Assembly (NCBI RefSeq): GCF_003589595.1
Contig: NW_020653766.1
Location: 2,824,736 to 2,888,735, forward strand
Direction of reading: 5' to 3'
DNA from: Hyposmocoma kahamanoa
Lineage: Eukaryota; Arthropoda; Insecta; Lepidoptera; Cosmopterigidae
DNA length: 64,000 nucleotides
A program made the translations under genes and the position numbers. Position 1 is the first letter of the stretch. Every line of letters starts with the position of its first letter. This document shows, in pieces, positions 33,233 through 43,514 of this stretch. Below the pieces are notes generated by a model that ran no database searches, had not been told where the DNA came from, and was given only the letters and a program-made list of their open reading frames with translations.

Positions 33233-33952
33233 TCTGTTTTGTGAAGACAATAATATTATTGTATCAATACGTACTATTACCGTGAACAGATCTCTATGAT
33301 ATTAAGACTTGGAAATAAGAGACACAGTAAACTTGAAACCATTGTTCTACTCCGAAAAATCAAAAATAATTTAGATAACACACCTATTTTATAAAATAGT
33401 CCTGTATCGATAGATTAACAAAATAAAATAGAATAAGAAAGAAGGGATAACTTTTATCAAGGACCAACAAAACAAGATGACTGTAACAAAGACAGATGCC
33501 AGACTGAAGGTTTTCGATTGAAGTTGAAATGAGAAGTAAAGATAGAATCCAAATCAATTATTGTAACGATGGCGAAATTTACCAAAAATACAAATTGTGC
33601 TATGAGATTTTTGATGGGTCGGTCTTCACTGGAAAGAATATATTCAACAGTAGTTTACCGCATTGGTAATGAGAGGCAATATAGGTACAATTATTTGACC
33701 GAAACACTTATATTTCAATTTTAGATACTTTATTCTATGGATTGTTTTCATGGTGAACCATTATTGTCTTTCATATACGAGCAACACAGGTCTTCTGTAA
33801 TCAGAAGGCTTAAAAACAGTGGTTTAGATGACTGTTCATTATGACCAATATGAAAATAAAATTCTTATCTATGAAACGTCTTAATAAACGTCAGAGTCTT
33901 CAGTATTTCAGTAAGAGTCGCGTAAAGTTTTTAATGTATAATATGAATTTTT
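33233..33952. other. 3' flank of the Cys-rich gene
   Basis: AT-rich with AATAAA-type signals (for example around 33420), plausible as 3'UTR. No other feature seen. Confidence 0.4.
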
Positions 33953-34395
33953 AACCGCCTTCAAAAAAAGGAGGAGGTTCGCATTTCGGCTGTATGTTTT
34001 ATTTGTATGTATGTTAGGCGATAACTCCGGTATTTGTGAACAAATTTTCATGATTTTTGTTGGAAAGAGGGTACCTCCAAAGTGGTCCCATTTAATTTTG
34101 AAGAAAATCATCCACCTCTAAGGGTGGCTGTTCACGGATGAAGATTCATTTTTATAAATAGCGACTAAATTTTATTACAAGGAGCAATTTTAATGGTTGG
34201 TTTTGCTATTCTCCAATTCAAGGCGTTTTTCTCTCTCAATATACTTTGAGTAGTGAGAACCGATTTTTATTATCTCCTGTGTCAAGTCCCGTATAATGGC
34301 GACCTAGGAATTAATTCGGGTTTGCGCACTTTCCGGTAACCGATTTCAATAAAACTTGGTAATAACATGTAATTCCACGTACTTTTGAAGTCGGT
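33953..34395. mobile_element. MITE-like repeat with AACCGNCTTC ends
   Basis: The left end AACCGCCTTCAAAAAAAGGA and right end ACTTTTGAAGTCGGTT are short inverted repeats. The left region (GGAGGAGGTTCGCATTTCGG, CTGTATGTTTT) is of a kind widespread in lepidopteran genomes. The right part has a relative at 7055-7145. Non-coding. Confidence 0.55.
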
Positions 34396-35049
34396 TTTTT
34401 AGTACTCTGTACTGAGATTATCCAGGACACGAAAAAGTCAATAATAATAATAATAATTCGAAACATTTGTACTGAAGAAAAAACTAATGACTATTAGGCA
34501 GTTTGGTCTCTGACCTTCGTCTGTTCCATGCGAAACGAAGGAAAACAAAAAAAAATACTATCATCAAACTACCAAACAAGATTTGGCTTCATGAATTTAT
34601 TCCGATGCCGTGAAACTAATATTAAAAAAAAGCACTGACAATAAACATATATAACAAAATTACAGAAAAATCAGTTGGCAAAATCACCAATTATTTCGAT
34701 GAGGCCATAACATTAAAAGAAGAAAAATTATTTTTATAAGCAACCTCTCGTACCGGACAACATTCAAATTCGTGATTCTTCCAGTTTAGACATTAAATAT
34801 TTGGCATCAAACCCCAAAAATGGATAAAGAAAAAGCAATGGAACAAATCAGATAATTTCAACTAAAACAGCTATTAACACACATGGACGAATAAAATTCA
34901 ATCAATTGGAGTAAAATTGCAGTTCATATTCAACAGAAAAAAGCTACAGCAGAGATCCTGAATCCGTCCTGTAGTGTTTACCTATAACACTTAAAGAGTA
35001 CGGAGAAGCCCTAACTGGAACACACAACAATGTTAAAGAACAATCTATA
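34396..35049. other. Intergenic, no recognised feature
   Basis: AT-rich with an ATA/ATT microsatellite at about 34440. Short broken frames only. Confidence 0.4.
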
Positions 35050-35277
35050 ATGCCGTGTAAACGTTATTGTAAAGAAGGACAAAAAGAGAATTCACCAGGG
35101 GTCTGTCCCGGACCACAATGCAATCCAAAGAAAGAAGAAGCACCACAAATATTTAAGCCATGCCCAAACGTAACTAAATGTCCTAAACGTGAACCAACGG
35201 AAGAAAATAAGGACTTGGGAAATAATATAAATGAATTTCCGGAATCTAATCAATCCGAAACTAAATTATTGAAATGA
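35050..35277 (+). CDS. Small Cys/Pro/Lys-rich hypothetical protein
   Basis: 75 codons from an ATG at 35050 to TGA. It reads MPCKRYCKEG near the start, then GVCPGPQCNPKKEE, FKPCPNVTKCPKREP, and an acidic/Asn-rich tail. Six Cys fall in the first ~50 residues. There is no signal peptide or domain I recognise. Amino-acid style (short, Cys/Lys/Pro-rich, no secretion signal) resembles its neighbours at 31324 and 38286, so it may belong to the same set of fast-evolving small genes. It could also be an exon of a larger gene or a chance ORF. No splice sites force a decision. Confidence 0.35.
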   Translation: MPCKRYCKEGQKENSPGVCPGPQCNPKKEEAPQIFKPCPNVTKCPKREPTEENKDLGNNINEFPESNQSETKLLK

Positions 35278-35306
35278 AATAGATTTTTTTTTGGATTGTA
35301 ACATTT

Positions 35307-35316
35307 NNNNNNNNNN
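35307..35316. other. Short assembly gap (10 N)
   Basis: Ten undetermined bases after a TTGTAACATTT stretch. The sequence resumes inside a SINE copy. Confidence 0.9.
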
Positions 35317-35324
35317 CCCACAGG

Positions 35325-35588
35325 AGGGGTCGAATTAGCAAGAAAATGCAAACCAAATACAAAGACGTCGTGTCTTGCAAGCACATAGAAAAATTCGTGA
35401 GGTCCGTTGGTTCGTTCCGCTTAACTGGTATAGCGTCTGGCACGGTATGCAAGAAGACGTCGGTTCGAATCCGACCGGATCGAAGGAATTTTTTCTGAGT
35501 GTTCGATCTTTGTATTAATAATTATAACAAACTAGTGGAGTAATTTCACAAAAAATAATTGAATATTAATTCAATAAAAATTTAATTA
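35325..35588 (+). repeat. Composite SINE S1, first of two tandem copies
   Basis: Enters within the 5' module (AACCAAATACAAAGACG, AGAAAAATTCGTGAGGTCCG). It then has the tRNA-like head CTTAACTGGTATAGCGTCTG, B box GGTTCGAATCC and a tail ending AATTCAATAAAAATTTAATT. It is directly followed by the second copy. Confidence 0.75.
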
Positions 35589-35599
35589 ATACAGTGAAT

Positions 35600-35939
35600 A
35601 GCGACATCTCTCGCCAGGACTAGTAGCTGTAAAAGTACTAACTGGGTGATAAATCTTTCATAAATTTCTCATACAGGGCGCTACGACTAAAAGTCGTTGA
35701 AAACCAAATACAAAGACACGACGCAAGCACATAGAAAAATTCGTGAGGTCCGTTGGTTCGTTCCGTGGCTTAGTTGGTATAGCGTCTGTCACGGTATGCA
35801 AGAAGACGTCGGTTCGAATTCGACCGGATCGAAGGAATTTTTTCTGAGTGTTCGATCTTTGTATTAATAATTATAACAAACTAGTGGAGTAATTTCACAA
35901 AAAATAATTGAATATCAATTCAATAAAAATTTAATTAAA
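35600..35939 (+). repeat. Composite SINE S1, second tandem copy (most complete)
   Basis: The full unit has a 5' module from AGCGACATCTCTCGCC, the head GGCTTAGTTGGTATAGCG (A box), GGTTCGAATTCGACC (B box), GGAATTTTTTCTGAGTGTTC and an AT-rich tail. At ~340 bp it defines the family: a non-tRNA 5' module fused upstream of a tRNA-like part, which is unusual because the tRNA part is normally the 5' end of a SINE. Confidence 0.75.
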
Positions 35940-35940
35940 T

Positions 35941-36185
35941 GCAAACAAGTTTGGTTCTGGCACTTGCCAGCCGCTGCCGCGGAACGCTCACTTCGCTCGC
36001 TCGGCTTGTGCGGCTTTTTCGTATACTAACCCAACCTAAACCTACACAAGGGGGTCGTACCAGCTAGGTAATGCAAACAAATTCGGTTCCGGTACTCGCC
36101 TGCCGCTACCGCGGCGCGCATGCTTCGCTCGCTCGGCTCGTGCGGCTTTTTCTTACACTAACCTAATCCAAACCCACAGGTGAAA
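35941..36185 (+). repeat. GC-rich repeat family B, two tandem copies
   Basis: Copies at 35941-36055 and 36062-36185 share CGGTACTCGCCTGCCGCTAC-type sequence, CTTCGCTCGCTCGG and CACTAACC(T/C)AA endings with 32465-32585. They lie between the tandem SINEs and the left edge of the segmental duplication. Confidence 0.6.
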
Positions 36186-36281
36186 CCAGCTAGGAAATAC
36201 AAACAAATTCGGTTCTAATATTCGCTTCGATCCAGTTATACGTTACTTTTTGAATATTGAAGACCATTGTTTTTATATTAC

Positions 36282-36482
36282 ATTTCAGATGACAGCTGCA
36301 ACGTAAAATAATGGTTTGACGGAAATTATGTAAGTGGGATTTGCAGTACACCAGCAAAGTACAGTCCACAATTTTGGAGATGTACAATAAAATTGTACGG
36401 CGGTACAAATTTATCGCAGAATAATAATTTCGTCGAATCGAATTTTCAGCCATCTAAATTACATGGAAAACAGACGGTATAA
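36282..36482 (+). pseudogene. Unidentified Cys-containing exon, broken copy A
   Basis: Corresponds to the open exon at 48700-48890. After a TTTCAG acceptor, GACAGCTGCAACGTA is followed by AAA TAA, where copy B reads AGA CAA. A further small length change in the middle shifts the frame. The tail (GTCGAATCGAATTTTCAG, then ATTACATGGAAAACAGACGG) is conserved. I cannot name the parent gene. Confidence 0.45.
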
Positions 36483-37402
36483 TAATTCATAATTCATTCG
36501 ACCAAACAAACTTCTGCCCAAAGATTACATTATGCGTAATAATTATTCATTCGCAATTCATAATTATTCGCAAATTTATACTATAACTATCATCGCACTA
36601 ATGAAAAAAAGTCGAACCGTGTTCGGCGTAATGTATTTCGGAATAAAGAAATTCGAGTGTGTGATAGGTTACCTTTAAATAAGTGTGCTTGCGTATATTC
36701 TTCCGCATCTTATTTAAGGTCCCAACCATTCCCAACTGAAAATTTGTGCTCGGAATGCATTGCGTTTTCCAGCGAATACTGAGTTAATGACCTTTTTGTT
36801 ACTATAGCTGGCTCTACAAAGTACTTTATATTTAGTGTCCTTGTTTGTTTTAATTTAATTTCTTTTCTTCCCTAGTGCGGGGCTATGTTGAGTGTATGCA
36901 TTATTATTATTTTCCTTTTGTTTGTGATTTTGTGTAGTTTGTGTTTTTTTCCTTTTCTTTCTTGTGGTGTCACTTATGGTAATCAAATAAATGAATTTTC
37001 TCCTTTTTGGGTCCATCAGGGCAGAGATTACTTACAATATCAAATAAAAGCATTGCTATGGTAGTATAATTTTTATTTTATTCCACATATCCGTATATTT
37101 GGGATATTAAAACAACTGCTTAAATGTCAAAGTAATAACTTCATAAAGAAAACCTAACTTGTTTCAAAATGTATATGTAACTGAAATCAACAGTTTAGGA
37201 AGCAGAGTAACCTAAAGATCTAAAAACTTGTTCTAATTTTAGATTCCATTTGTATCAAAATGTTGACTCTGGCTTCGAATACCAACACTTGAGTGTATTT
37301 TTACCTGAGAGCTGAAGACGTCAGAATATCTACAGCCTTAAAACTTCATCTACTCTCTTTAGAAATATAGTCCTGACTATTTGTACTATATCCAAAACCT
37401 TA

Positions 37403-37707
37403 TCAATACTTTGAATAAATGTTTCGGTTAATACTTTCCACATTTTGTTTGAAACATTCGTAATTCGTTTCTTTCTTGTACGGACTTGTGTCTGTTGCCC
37501 TTGTTTGGCTTATTTTACACAAGCTGTCATTATTGTTTGTTATAGCTGCTTTAGGCTTATTGGTATTAGCATTTGCAAAGATTTTCTTTATTTCTAGTTC
37601 TAGCGCTTGTATTGTTACAAATTCATAAATTTTTGTACTTTGCATTTTTATCGTATAATTCTGAATCTCTTTATTATCACGTGATCTTAGAATGCGAGAG
37701 TACAAGA
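37403..37707 (-). CDS. Unknown small protein (copy A), exon 2
   Basis: Read on the minus strand after an AG acceptor (ATTGCAG) at 37708-37709. Two bases complete a Val codon with the G left by exon 1, then 100 codons and TGA. It reads LYSRILRSRDNKEIQNY, MQSTKIYEFVTIQALELE, FANANTNKPKAAITNNN and TDTSPYKKETNYECF, ending NIYSKY. No domain recognised. The phase match is exact, but the polypyrimidine tract is poor. Duplicate copy B (50197-50501) differs by five replacement changes in the last 80 residues and by one nonsense codon. TDTSPY links it loosely to the gene at 31324. Confidence 0.5.
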
Positions 37708-38021
37708 CTGCAATTTTTATTCTTTTTGGACATTAATTAATAACAAATGTCACAGTTTTCATTATATTACTACTTGACAAAGAATTCTTCTTAATGCGTC
37801 TCTGAATTAAATTGCTACTATAATTTTACTCCCATTTCACGTAACATTTTTTTTTGTTCATCATTTTTTTCTTTCTATTCACTTGTGATTTTTTAAATTT
37901 CTTTTAGCTATTCTTTATTCTAAGTTTGTAGTTTCAGTTTTATATCTTATATGTGAATTTTATCACCAATAACGATGTTGTTGGATTCCATTTGTCAATA
38001 TTATTTATCTTTATTATTTAC

Positions 38022-38286
38022 CTTTCTTAGATGGAACTGGAGTAGGCTTTGTCTCAGGTTCTGGTTCTGTGGCACTAGGTACAGGTGACGGTGGAGGTGA
38101 AGGAGGTGGATTTTTTCCGCACTCCGTGGGTTTACACATATACTGTAAACCGGCTCCAAATTTGGCTTGACAAATGTCTCCAGTATTTGAATCAGATATT
38201 TCCAGTAAAGTGTTTTGTGGTGTACATGCGTATGTTGCATCTTCGTCGTCTGGTCTTAACAGGATTTCTGGCCTTTTCTTACACAT
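38022..38286 (-). CDS. Unknown small Cys/Pro-rich protein (copy A), exon 1
   Basis: The minus-strand ATG at 38286 starts MCKKRPEILLRPDDEDATYA, with a Cys-containing middle (GDICQAKFGAGLQYMC, KPTECGKN) and a Pro/Glu-rich tail (PPPSPPPSPVPSATEPEP). A donor AAAG/GTAAAT at 38022 leaves one G, which fits exon 2 at 37707. Without splicing the ORF ends two codons later (GK, stop). There is no signal peptide, so it is probably intracellular. Comparison with copy B shows about 12 replacement and 7 silent differences by eye, compatible with weak constraint on a fast-evolving gene. Predicted spliced length is 189 residues. Function unknown. Confidence 0.6.
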
Positions 38287-39087
38287 TATTTAGAAGGGTA
38301 TCTACCAGTTATTTCCTTATTGCTTGAGATAATGTCTTGTGATGGTTTAGCTGCGTAGGCATGAGGTTACCGCGAGGAAGTTCCATGGATAGTTAGGATT
38401 ACATCCATTATTTGAAAGAACTTCCATTTTAAGGATGGGCACTATCTGCTAACGATTCTGAACATAAATATATGCTAATAAAAAGGTAGTAATTGTACAA
38501 AAAATTTATTTGACATTTGTCGAAAAAAATTTTTTTTTTTTACAATAAGTCAATTCATCTGAATCTTAGACTATGGAATGGAAACCAAAGGACATGTTAT
38601 ATTGACTTATATAAACCCATAAATCAGACGTTCTAAGTATAAGATGCATTTAGACGGTGAAAACATAAACATTTTATTGTCTTTGTTTAACTACTGCGTG
38701 CCGTCGTAAGCCAAAAGAGATAGGACTACTAGTTTTGTAACTTGAAAAAAACCAAATGTTTTTTTCACATTTTTGAAATAAAACATGAAAAAAAAAGCTA
38801 TTATATTTATATTATATATTTTCAAAAAAAGTAAAATATAATAACTGAAATAAAATAGGACACTAACTTTTGTTTTAAGAATATACACTTATATGTGAAC
38901 ATATGTATATATAACATGTTTATTGAAATCAATTAACATGACAATTATAACAAAAATTTAAACTTCATTTGTGGTGCTACTAGTGTTACTATTGTTACAG
39001 GTGTTACCCGCACTTGTAATGTCATCAAAATTTTCTGTCTTCGTTTCCTTCATTAAAATCCTACCGAATAATTTTATATAAGCGGGT

Positions 39088-39315
39088 CATTGACTTACAA
39101 ATAAATGGACGACGAGTCTAATACAAAAACCACGAAAAAAATGTCCCAAGTCAACCTATTCGAAATTTAAATTGTTATGTCATCGCAGTATCGCGCTGTC
39201 CGTAGAACAAATGAAGACTAAAGCGGAGTGTCGCGCTCTGTATACGATTTTAGCGCCTTACAAGTGCGGACACTTTTTAGCGCGGACCCGACGTCCATAT
39301 AATTGTAAGTCAATG
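39088..39315. mobile_element. hAT-like MITE, copy 2, nested in the P-like element
   Basis: Ends CATTGACTTACAAATAAATG and ATATAATTGTAAGTCAATG. Flanks AAGCGGGT (39080-39087) and AAGCGGAT (39316-39323) are a 7/8 target duplication. At 228 bp it is shorter than copies 1 and 3 by an internal deletion. Confidence 0.8.
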
Positions 39316-39446
39316 AAGCGGATTGATAATAATTCTATGTAAATGTTGCTATATAAGGGATAATGTTCGATGTGGAAAAAGATATAGCTCTTAGATTAAC
39401 AAATAAGTAGAGTTTTTATCAGTAATATTATTTTTAAAGTTTATCT

Positions 39447-39512
39447 ATAGGAGTTGGCTATGGACCGCGAGGAGTGGAGGAGGCTACACCGACAAGAGCA
39501 TGGCTCTTAAAT
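39447..39512 (+). pseudogene. LINE RT C-terminal scrap
   Basis: Reads ELAMDREEWRRLHRQEHGS and stop, followed by ATAAAATGAATGAATC. This is the end of a non-LTR RT ORF and its short tail. It lies directly upstream of the THAP-like segment, so it probably inserted into the intron of the THAP gene. Confidence 0.55.
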
Positions 39513-39525
39513 AAAATGAATGAAT

Positions 39526-39705
39526 CTATAAATGGAAAAGAAAGAAAAATGGAAATTATAGGACTGCCGAACATAAACATTAGATCAAATACCATTTTCG
39601 TTTGTACGCTCCATTTTGAAGTCAAATTTTAATAGAACTTTGAATTTAACTAGATTACATGATAATGCAATTCCATCGTTACATTTATTGGTAAATAACT
39701 TTACT
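39526..39705 (+). pseudogene. Broken THAP-domain exon (copy A)
   Basis: Aligns with the THAP exon at 60691-60869. WKIIGLPNINIRSNTIFVCT and LHFE retain the Cys-x2-His half of the zinc module. A small deletion in the following GAAGAGTCAAATTTTAAC segment brings a stop. The conserved TTATTGGTAAAT donor is still present. No first exon was found in this element. Confidence 0.65.
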
Positions 39706-40079
39706 TATATTTAATTTTTATTAAAATGGCTAATTACTTGCCTAGTAATAATAGCCAAGTATTAATCATACTTTGATTACAGTAAACTATAAACATTTGC
39801 AACATAATAAACACTTTCAACATTCAAGCCATACATTTGCATGTCGATATTGACATAACTATGATTATGGTACAACACTAAATCCGCCTTTTGTGGTGGA
39901 CATTTTTGGTTTAGGTAGGTACGTTTATTCCGTAGATAGGGCAGGTCCTTTCCTTTTTTTTTTCCATCCTCTAAGATCTGAATTGATGTTTTTTCTGGAT
40001 TTTTGCAGTGAGCACAGAAGTCGACAAGACTTATTTTAATTTTATTATTAATTATTTGTGAATAATTGTGTGTGTGCAT

Positions 40080-40296
40080 AGCGACATCTCTCGCCAGGAC
40101 TGGTAGCTGTAAAGGTACTAACTGGGTGATAAATCTTTCATAGATTTCTCATAGATGGCGCTACGACTAAAAAGTCGTTGAAAAACCAAATACAAAGACA
40201 CGACGCAAGCACATAGAAAAATTCGTGAGGTCCGTTGGTTCGTTCCGTGACTTAGTTGGTATAGCGTCTGGCACGGTATGCAAGAAGACGTCGGTT
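40080..40296 (+). repeat. Composite SINE S1, 3'-truncated
   Basis: The complete 5' module and tRNA-like head break off in the B box after GACGTCGGTT. The module here keeps AGATGGCGCTA intact. It lies in segmental copy A at a site where copy B has no insert. Confidence 0.7.
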
Positions 40297-40368
40297 AAGA
40301 ACACTAGTTTTTAGAGTACTAATAGACTTTACTGGATGAGTATAGAACAATTTTACTAAAAATAATCA

Positions 40369-40850
40369 GTTGCTCTGTGACGGTGTGACCTCCTTACACC
40401 GTCATCTCCTTTTTTGTATCGTATCATTTTTCTTTTGCTTGTATTTAAATTTTAAATTTGAATTGTTCCATCTTCCTTTTCTTTCTCATTTTGCTTCGTA
40501 CCACGGCTTAGAGGATGGAAAATAGTCTAAGTACCACGGTGACTCTCTCCGCGATCGCGGTAGCGAAAACGTCTACTTTCTTATTTTTGAACCGTTTACA
40601 TTTTAAGATATTAAAATTGTTGTTGTACTGAATAAATTCCTATAAACAGGACTTTTGGTCTTTTCCACTGCTAAAACTTGCTAAGTAAGACGTATGGAGG
40701 CTGCAGACGCTGCGGAGGCTAATACTACCCTTGGGCCAGGCTATATTACTGCTATCCAGGCTATTTTACAGTCTTCAGAACGCCACCAGCACCAGCAGCG
40801 CCATTACAGTTCTATAGATGAACTTAAAATAAGGAGTAAATCTTAAGAGA
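40369..40850 (+). mobile_element. Possible Ty3/gypsy LTR remnant with start of gag
   Basis: Begins TGTGACGGTGTGACCTCC, with GACGGTGT and ACACCGTC inverted within 25 bp. An AATAAATTCC poly(A)-like signal at about 40631 is followed by ACAGGACTTTTGGTC and, at 40693, an ATG opening MEAADAAEANTTLGPGYITA, then a Gln/His-rich stretch ending in a stop at about 40845. LTR-then-gag order fits a solo 5' piece of a gypsy element. No partner LTR or pol is near. Confidence 0.4.
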
Positions 40851-41762
40851 GATTATACTTAAGTTGTTTAGTATTAAGAAGGTGTTAAAATTTTGACTTG
40901 CGTGAAATAAGTCTATAAGAACAGTTTCTTAAAAACCATTTACAGAGAACTATTATCTAAATCAATACCATATTAAGACTGTTTATAGATATAACAGTTT
41001 TAAGGCGTATAAAGTGTGCTCCTTGGGTACATTATTGAACTACGTTACATAATTCTGTAATACCAGTGATTTCTCGCGGTCGCCGCACTAAGTATATACT
41101 TGTGTCGCAGAGACCTAGTTATATGTCTAGTAAATTACATTTGTAGCACACAGTTTAGTTCAAGTAGAATGTTAATGTTGGTTCAAGGGGTTCAAAATAA
41201 GTGTTAACATTAAAATTTATAAGCCTCCTTAGGCGTACCATAACACAAATTTCTACCATAAAAATGGGAAAATGGAGATGAATAATACTATAGGCGAAAA
41301 ACATAACGAGTCGCGGCGCTTCGATTCTGCGCTAGTGTGAGTTGAGCCTTATGCTTTAATTGCAAAATAAATATACATAAATTAATTTTAATGATTTGAT
41401 GTGTATTTGTAAGTGCGTGCGTGCGAGTGCACTTGTGTGCGTGTGTGAGTGATACAATAGTACATTACTCCAGACTAGAGGCCGGGAAGTAAAGGATTGC
41501 CGGATGAGTGAGTTACAAGGCCGAGTGCTAGCGACGCCTTGTATTAATACGAGTCAAGCAGTCCCCATTCCGGCCATGGCGTGTATAGGTAGTGCTTTCC
41601 TCAAACAATGCGAGGAAATAATAAACGACTAAAGAGAGAAAGATGTTTAATGAAAAACGTAAAAAAACAAAATTGATTAACATTAAAATTATAATATTGT
41701 ACAAATATATTGCGATTTACTATGTTTTTTGTGGTGATATTCGTGATCTCTATACTCCTGCA

Positions 41763-42230
41763 TGCACCGTTTATCCCTAAAATTAGAGTAACCTGAAACA
41801 AACAAAGCTTTGTTATACTTATTTACTGTATCGAAACAATATCTTTCAATGTTACACGTTACGATCTATACGAACAAATCTTACTATAGTTGCTAAGAAA
41901 TTGTCACCTGGAGCCTCTGCAGTAAATATTTTTGAATTTTTAGCTTTGTAACCAGCAGATTGGCGCTTCAGTAGGGACGTCAAGATACTGTATTCCAATG
42001 ATGACGCTGTATTTAAGTTGGTTTTGAGTATGGAATACGTAATCGTAATCGTCGTAGAGATCGTTGGGGGAGGCCTATGCCCAGCAGTGGGCGTCGTATG
42101 GCTGAATGATGATGATGGAATACGTGGCCCATAATGTTGATGTCTTTTGAGTTTTAATAAGCTACAAACACAGTCCATGAAAACGAATTAGCATTTTTTT
42201 TGCTTCTCCATTGCATGAAATTTTCATTAG
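41763..42230 (-). repeat. Left arm of a long inverted repeat
   Basis: Reverse complement of 45460-45934 (high identity, small indels), outermost sequence TGCACCGTTTATCC on both sides. The two arms bound a 4.17 kb segment. The arm includes a small retroposon-like insert. The open frame here (41852-42178 minus) is mirrored at 45515-45745 and is not a gene. Confidence 0.7.
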
Positions 42231-43017
42231 TTTTCATGTATTACTTTGCGTATAACCAGCAATAAGTTTTCCATCGCTAACATTACATCGTTTTAAATTG
42301 GAGGAGTACAATCCATTACTGTATTTTCGTTACCGCTCGTCTCACTCATTTTCACGACGAAAATACAAAAAAGATGAAAAAGCAGAAAAGAATACCAAAG
42401 CACTTTATGTTATTTTATCGTCATTTTTTTTAAGTAAGCGGTATACGTAGGTATTTTTAATTCTCGCAATTACAACACTGGTCAGTTGGCTGTATGAGTT
42501 TGTCCTTTGCCTGTTTACGTAGTTCATTTTTTTTTTATATTATTAAGGCTTTGACAAAGCCATCAGCCTAAACATGAAGTTTAAATATGTTTCTGTAAAT
42601 ATGGCCGCCACAAAGAGGATAGGCAATTTGAGGCGGCGTGCTTGGATTGACTCGGGATTCCTTAAAACGGTCCGATACGGGTATTTTTGTTCGAGAATCG
42701 TATAATTTCGCGTTATATCTTCGATTAAGGCACAATAGCACTATTCTATTCCACTTTAAACTAGATTTCACAAAATAATTGAAAGTCAAAATAAAAACGA
42801 CACTTTTCCCTCCAAAAGGTCCAGAGCAAATTCCGTTTACGTAGTTCATCTAGATTTAAAAGTTTTGAAAAGTGGACAGTATGGATTTTCATACTTACTC
42901 TGCAGGCCTTGGCCGGGAAGAAGTCTCACGGTCCATAATTACCAACTTCCTTTTTTAAAAGTAATGTAAACATTTCCGAGCACGTTTTTTAGAAAAAGAC
43001 ATTTGCCTAATATATAA
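42231..43017. other. Spacer inside the inverted-repeat segment
   Basis: AT-rich. The minus-strand frame at 42568-42849 has no domain that I recognise. No other feature supported. Confidence 0.4.
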
Positions 43018-43352
43018 TAGTCACAAGTGAGGCAAAAATCAAATTCATGTAGGCTAGTTTTAGTAGTAGGTTAATTTTCGGTTTTAGTGAATATTTATAT
43101 AAAAATACAAGTTGAAACACGTTACTTCCTTGTGGAATCTGATGTTAGTATCTATTTTATGTTTGTCTGACGTATTTTTACACTCATTTACTGCACATTT
43201 CGTCATTTTTAGCTAAAATTCTGGAGCTGTTCGCGGTGCAAGTTGACCTTGAGCACTGAAGGCCCGCTCGCTCGTGTAGGCCCTTTGGGAGCGCTTCAAT
43301 TTGCCTCACTTAGCGTGTGCGGGCTAGGTTTCTATGCGTTATTATTCTAAGT
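43018..43352 (+). mobile_element. MITE family M6, 5'-truncated copy
   Basis: About 335 bp match to 44570-44905 in the same orientation, including GAGGCAAAA, TTTTCGGTTTTAGTGAATAT and GTTGACCTTGAGCACTGAAG. It ends with the right TIR TTCTATGCGTTATTATTCTA AGT. The left TIR is missing, so it is a truncated MITE. The pair are not LTRs. Confidence 0.65.
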
Positions 43353-43514
43353 TACTTACATAATCAATATGCATTCATATTATTGATTAATAATTGAATG
43401 AATGAAGTAATTAACAAATAATTAATTATTGTTACCCTTCATTATAATATCAATTTCAACAGAAATTCCACTAGACCACCTTACCGCTTCAATAATATTT
43501 ATACTTACTCCTTG

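Larger units (their letters stand above)
38565..39975 (+). mobile_element. P-superfamily-like transposon relic, copy A
   Basis: Starts CTTAGACTATGGAATGG and ends TTCCATCCTCTAAG, so the inverted ends share CTTAGA..ATGGAA, and AAAGGAC.TG recurs 22-24 bp inside both ends. It is flanked by a perfect 8 bp duplication ATCTGAAT (38557-38564, 39976-39983). The duplicate locus has only one ATCTGAAT (51357-51364) and no insert: a clean empty site. Inside are a broken THAP-domain exon, a hAT-like MITE and a LINE tail scrap. THAP DNA-binding domains and 8 bp duplications are hallmarks of P elements. The transposase catalytic part is missing, so it is non-autonomous. Confidence 0.7.
36226..41402. repeat. 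Segmental duplication, copy A
   Basis: It matches 48638-51719 in the same orientation in blocks: 36226-38564 with 48638-51364, 39976-40045 with 51357-51425, and 41030-41402 with 51470-51719. Copy A additionally contains a P-like element (38565-39975), a SINE (40080-40296) and an LTR remnant. Copy B contains a hAT-like MITE that A lacks. The duplicated unit carries a two-exon minus-strand gene and an unidentified plus-strand exon. Confidence 0.85.

Noticed and set aside
35985..36190. Telomere-like CCTAA repeats
   Set aside because: Only isolated CTAACC words at the end of repeat family B, not a tandem array.
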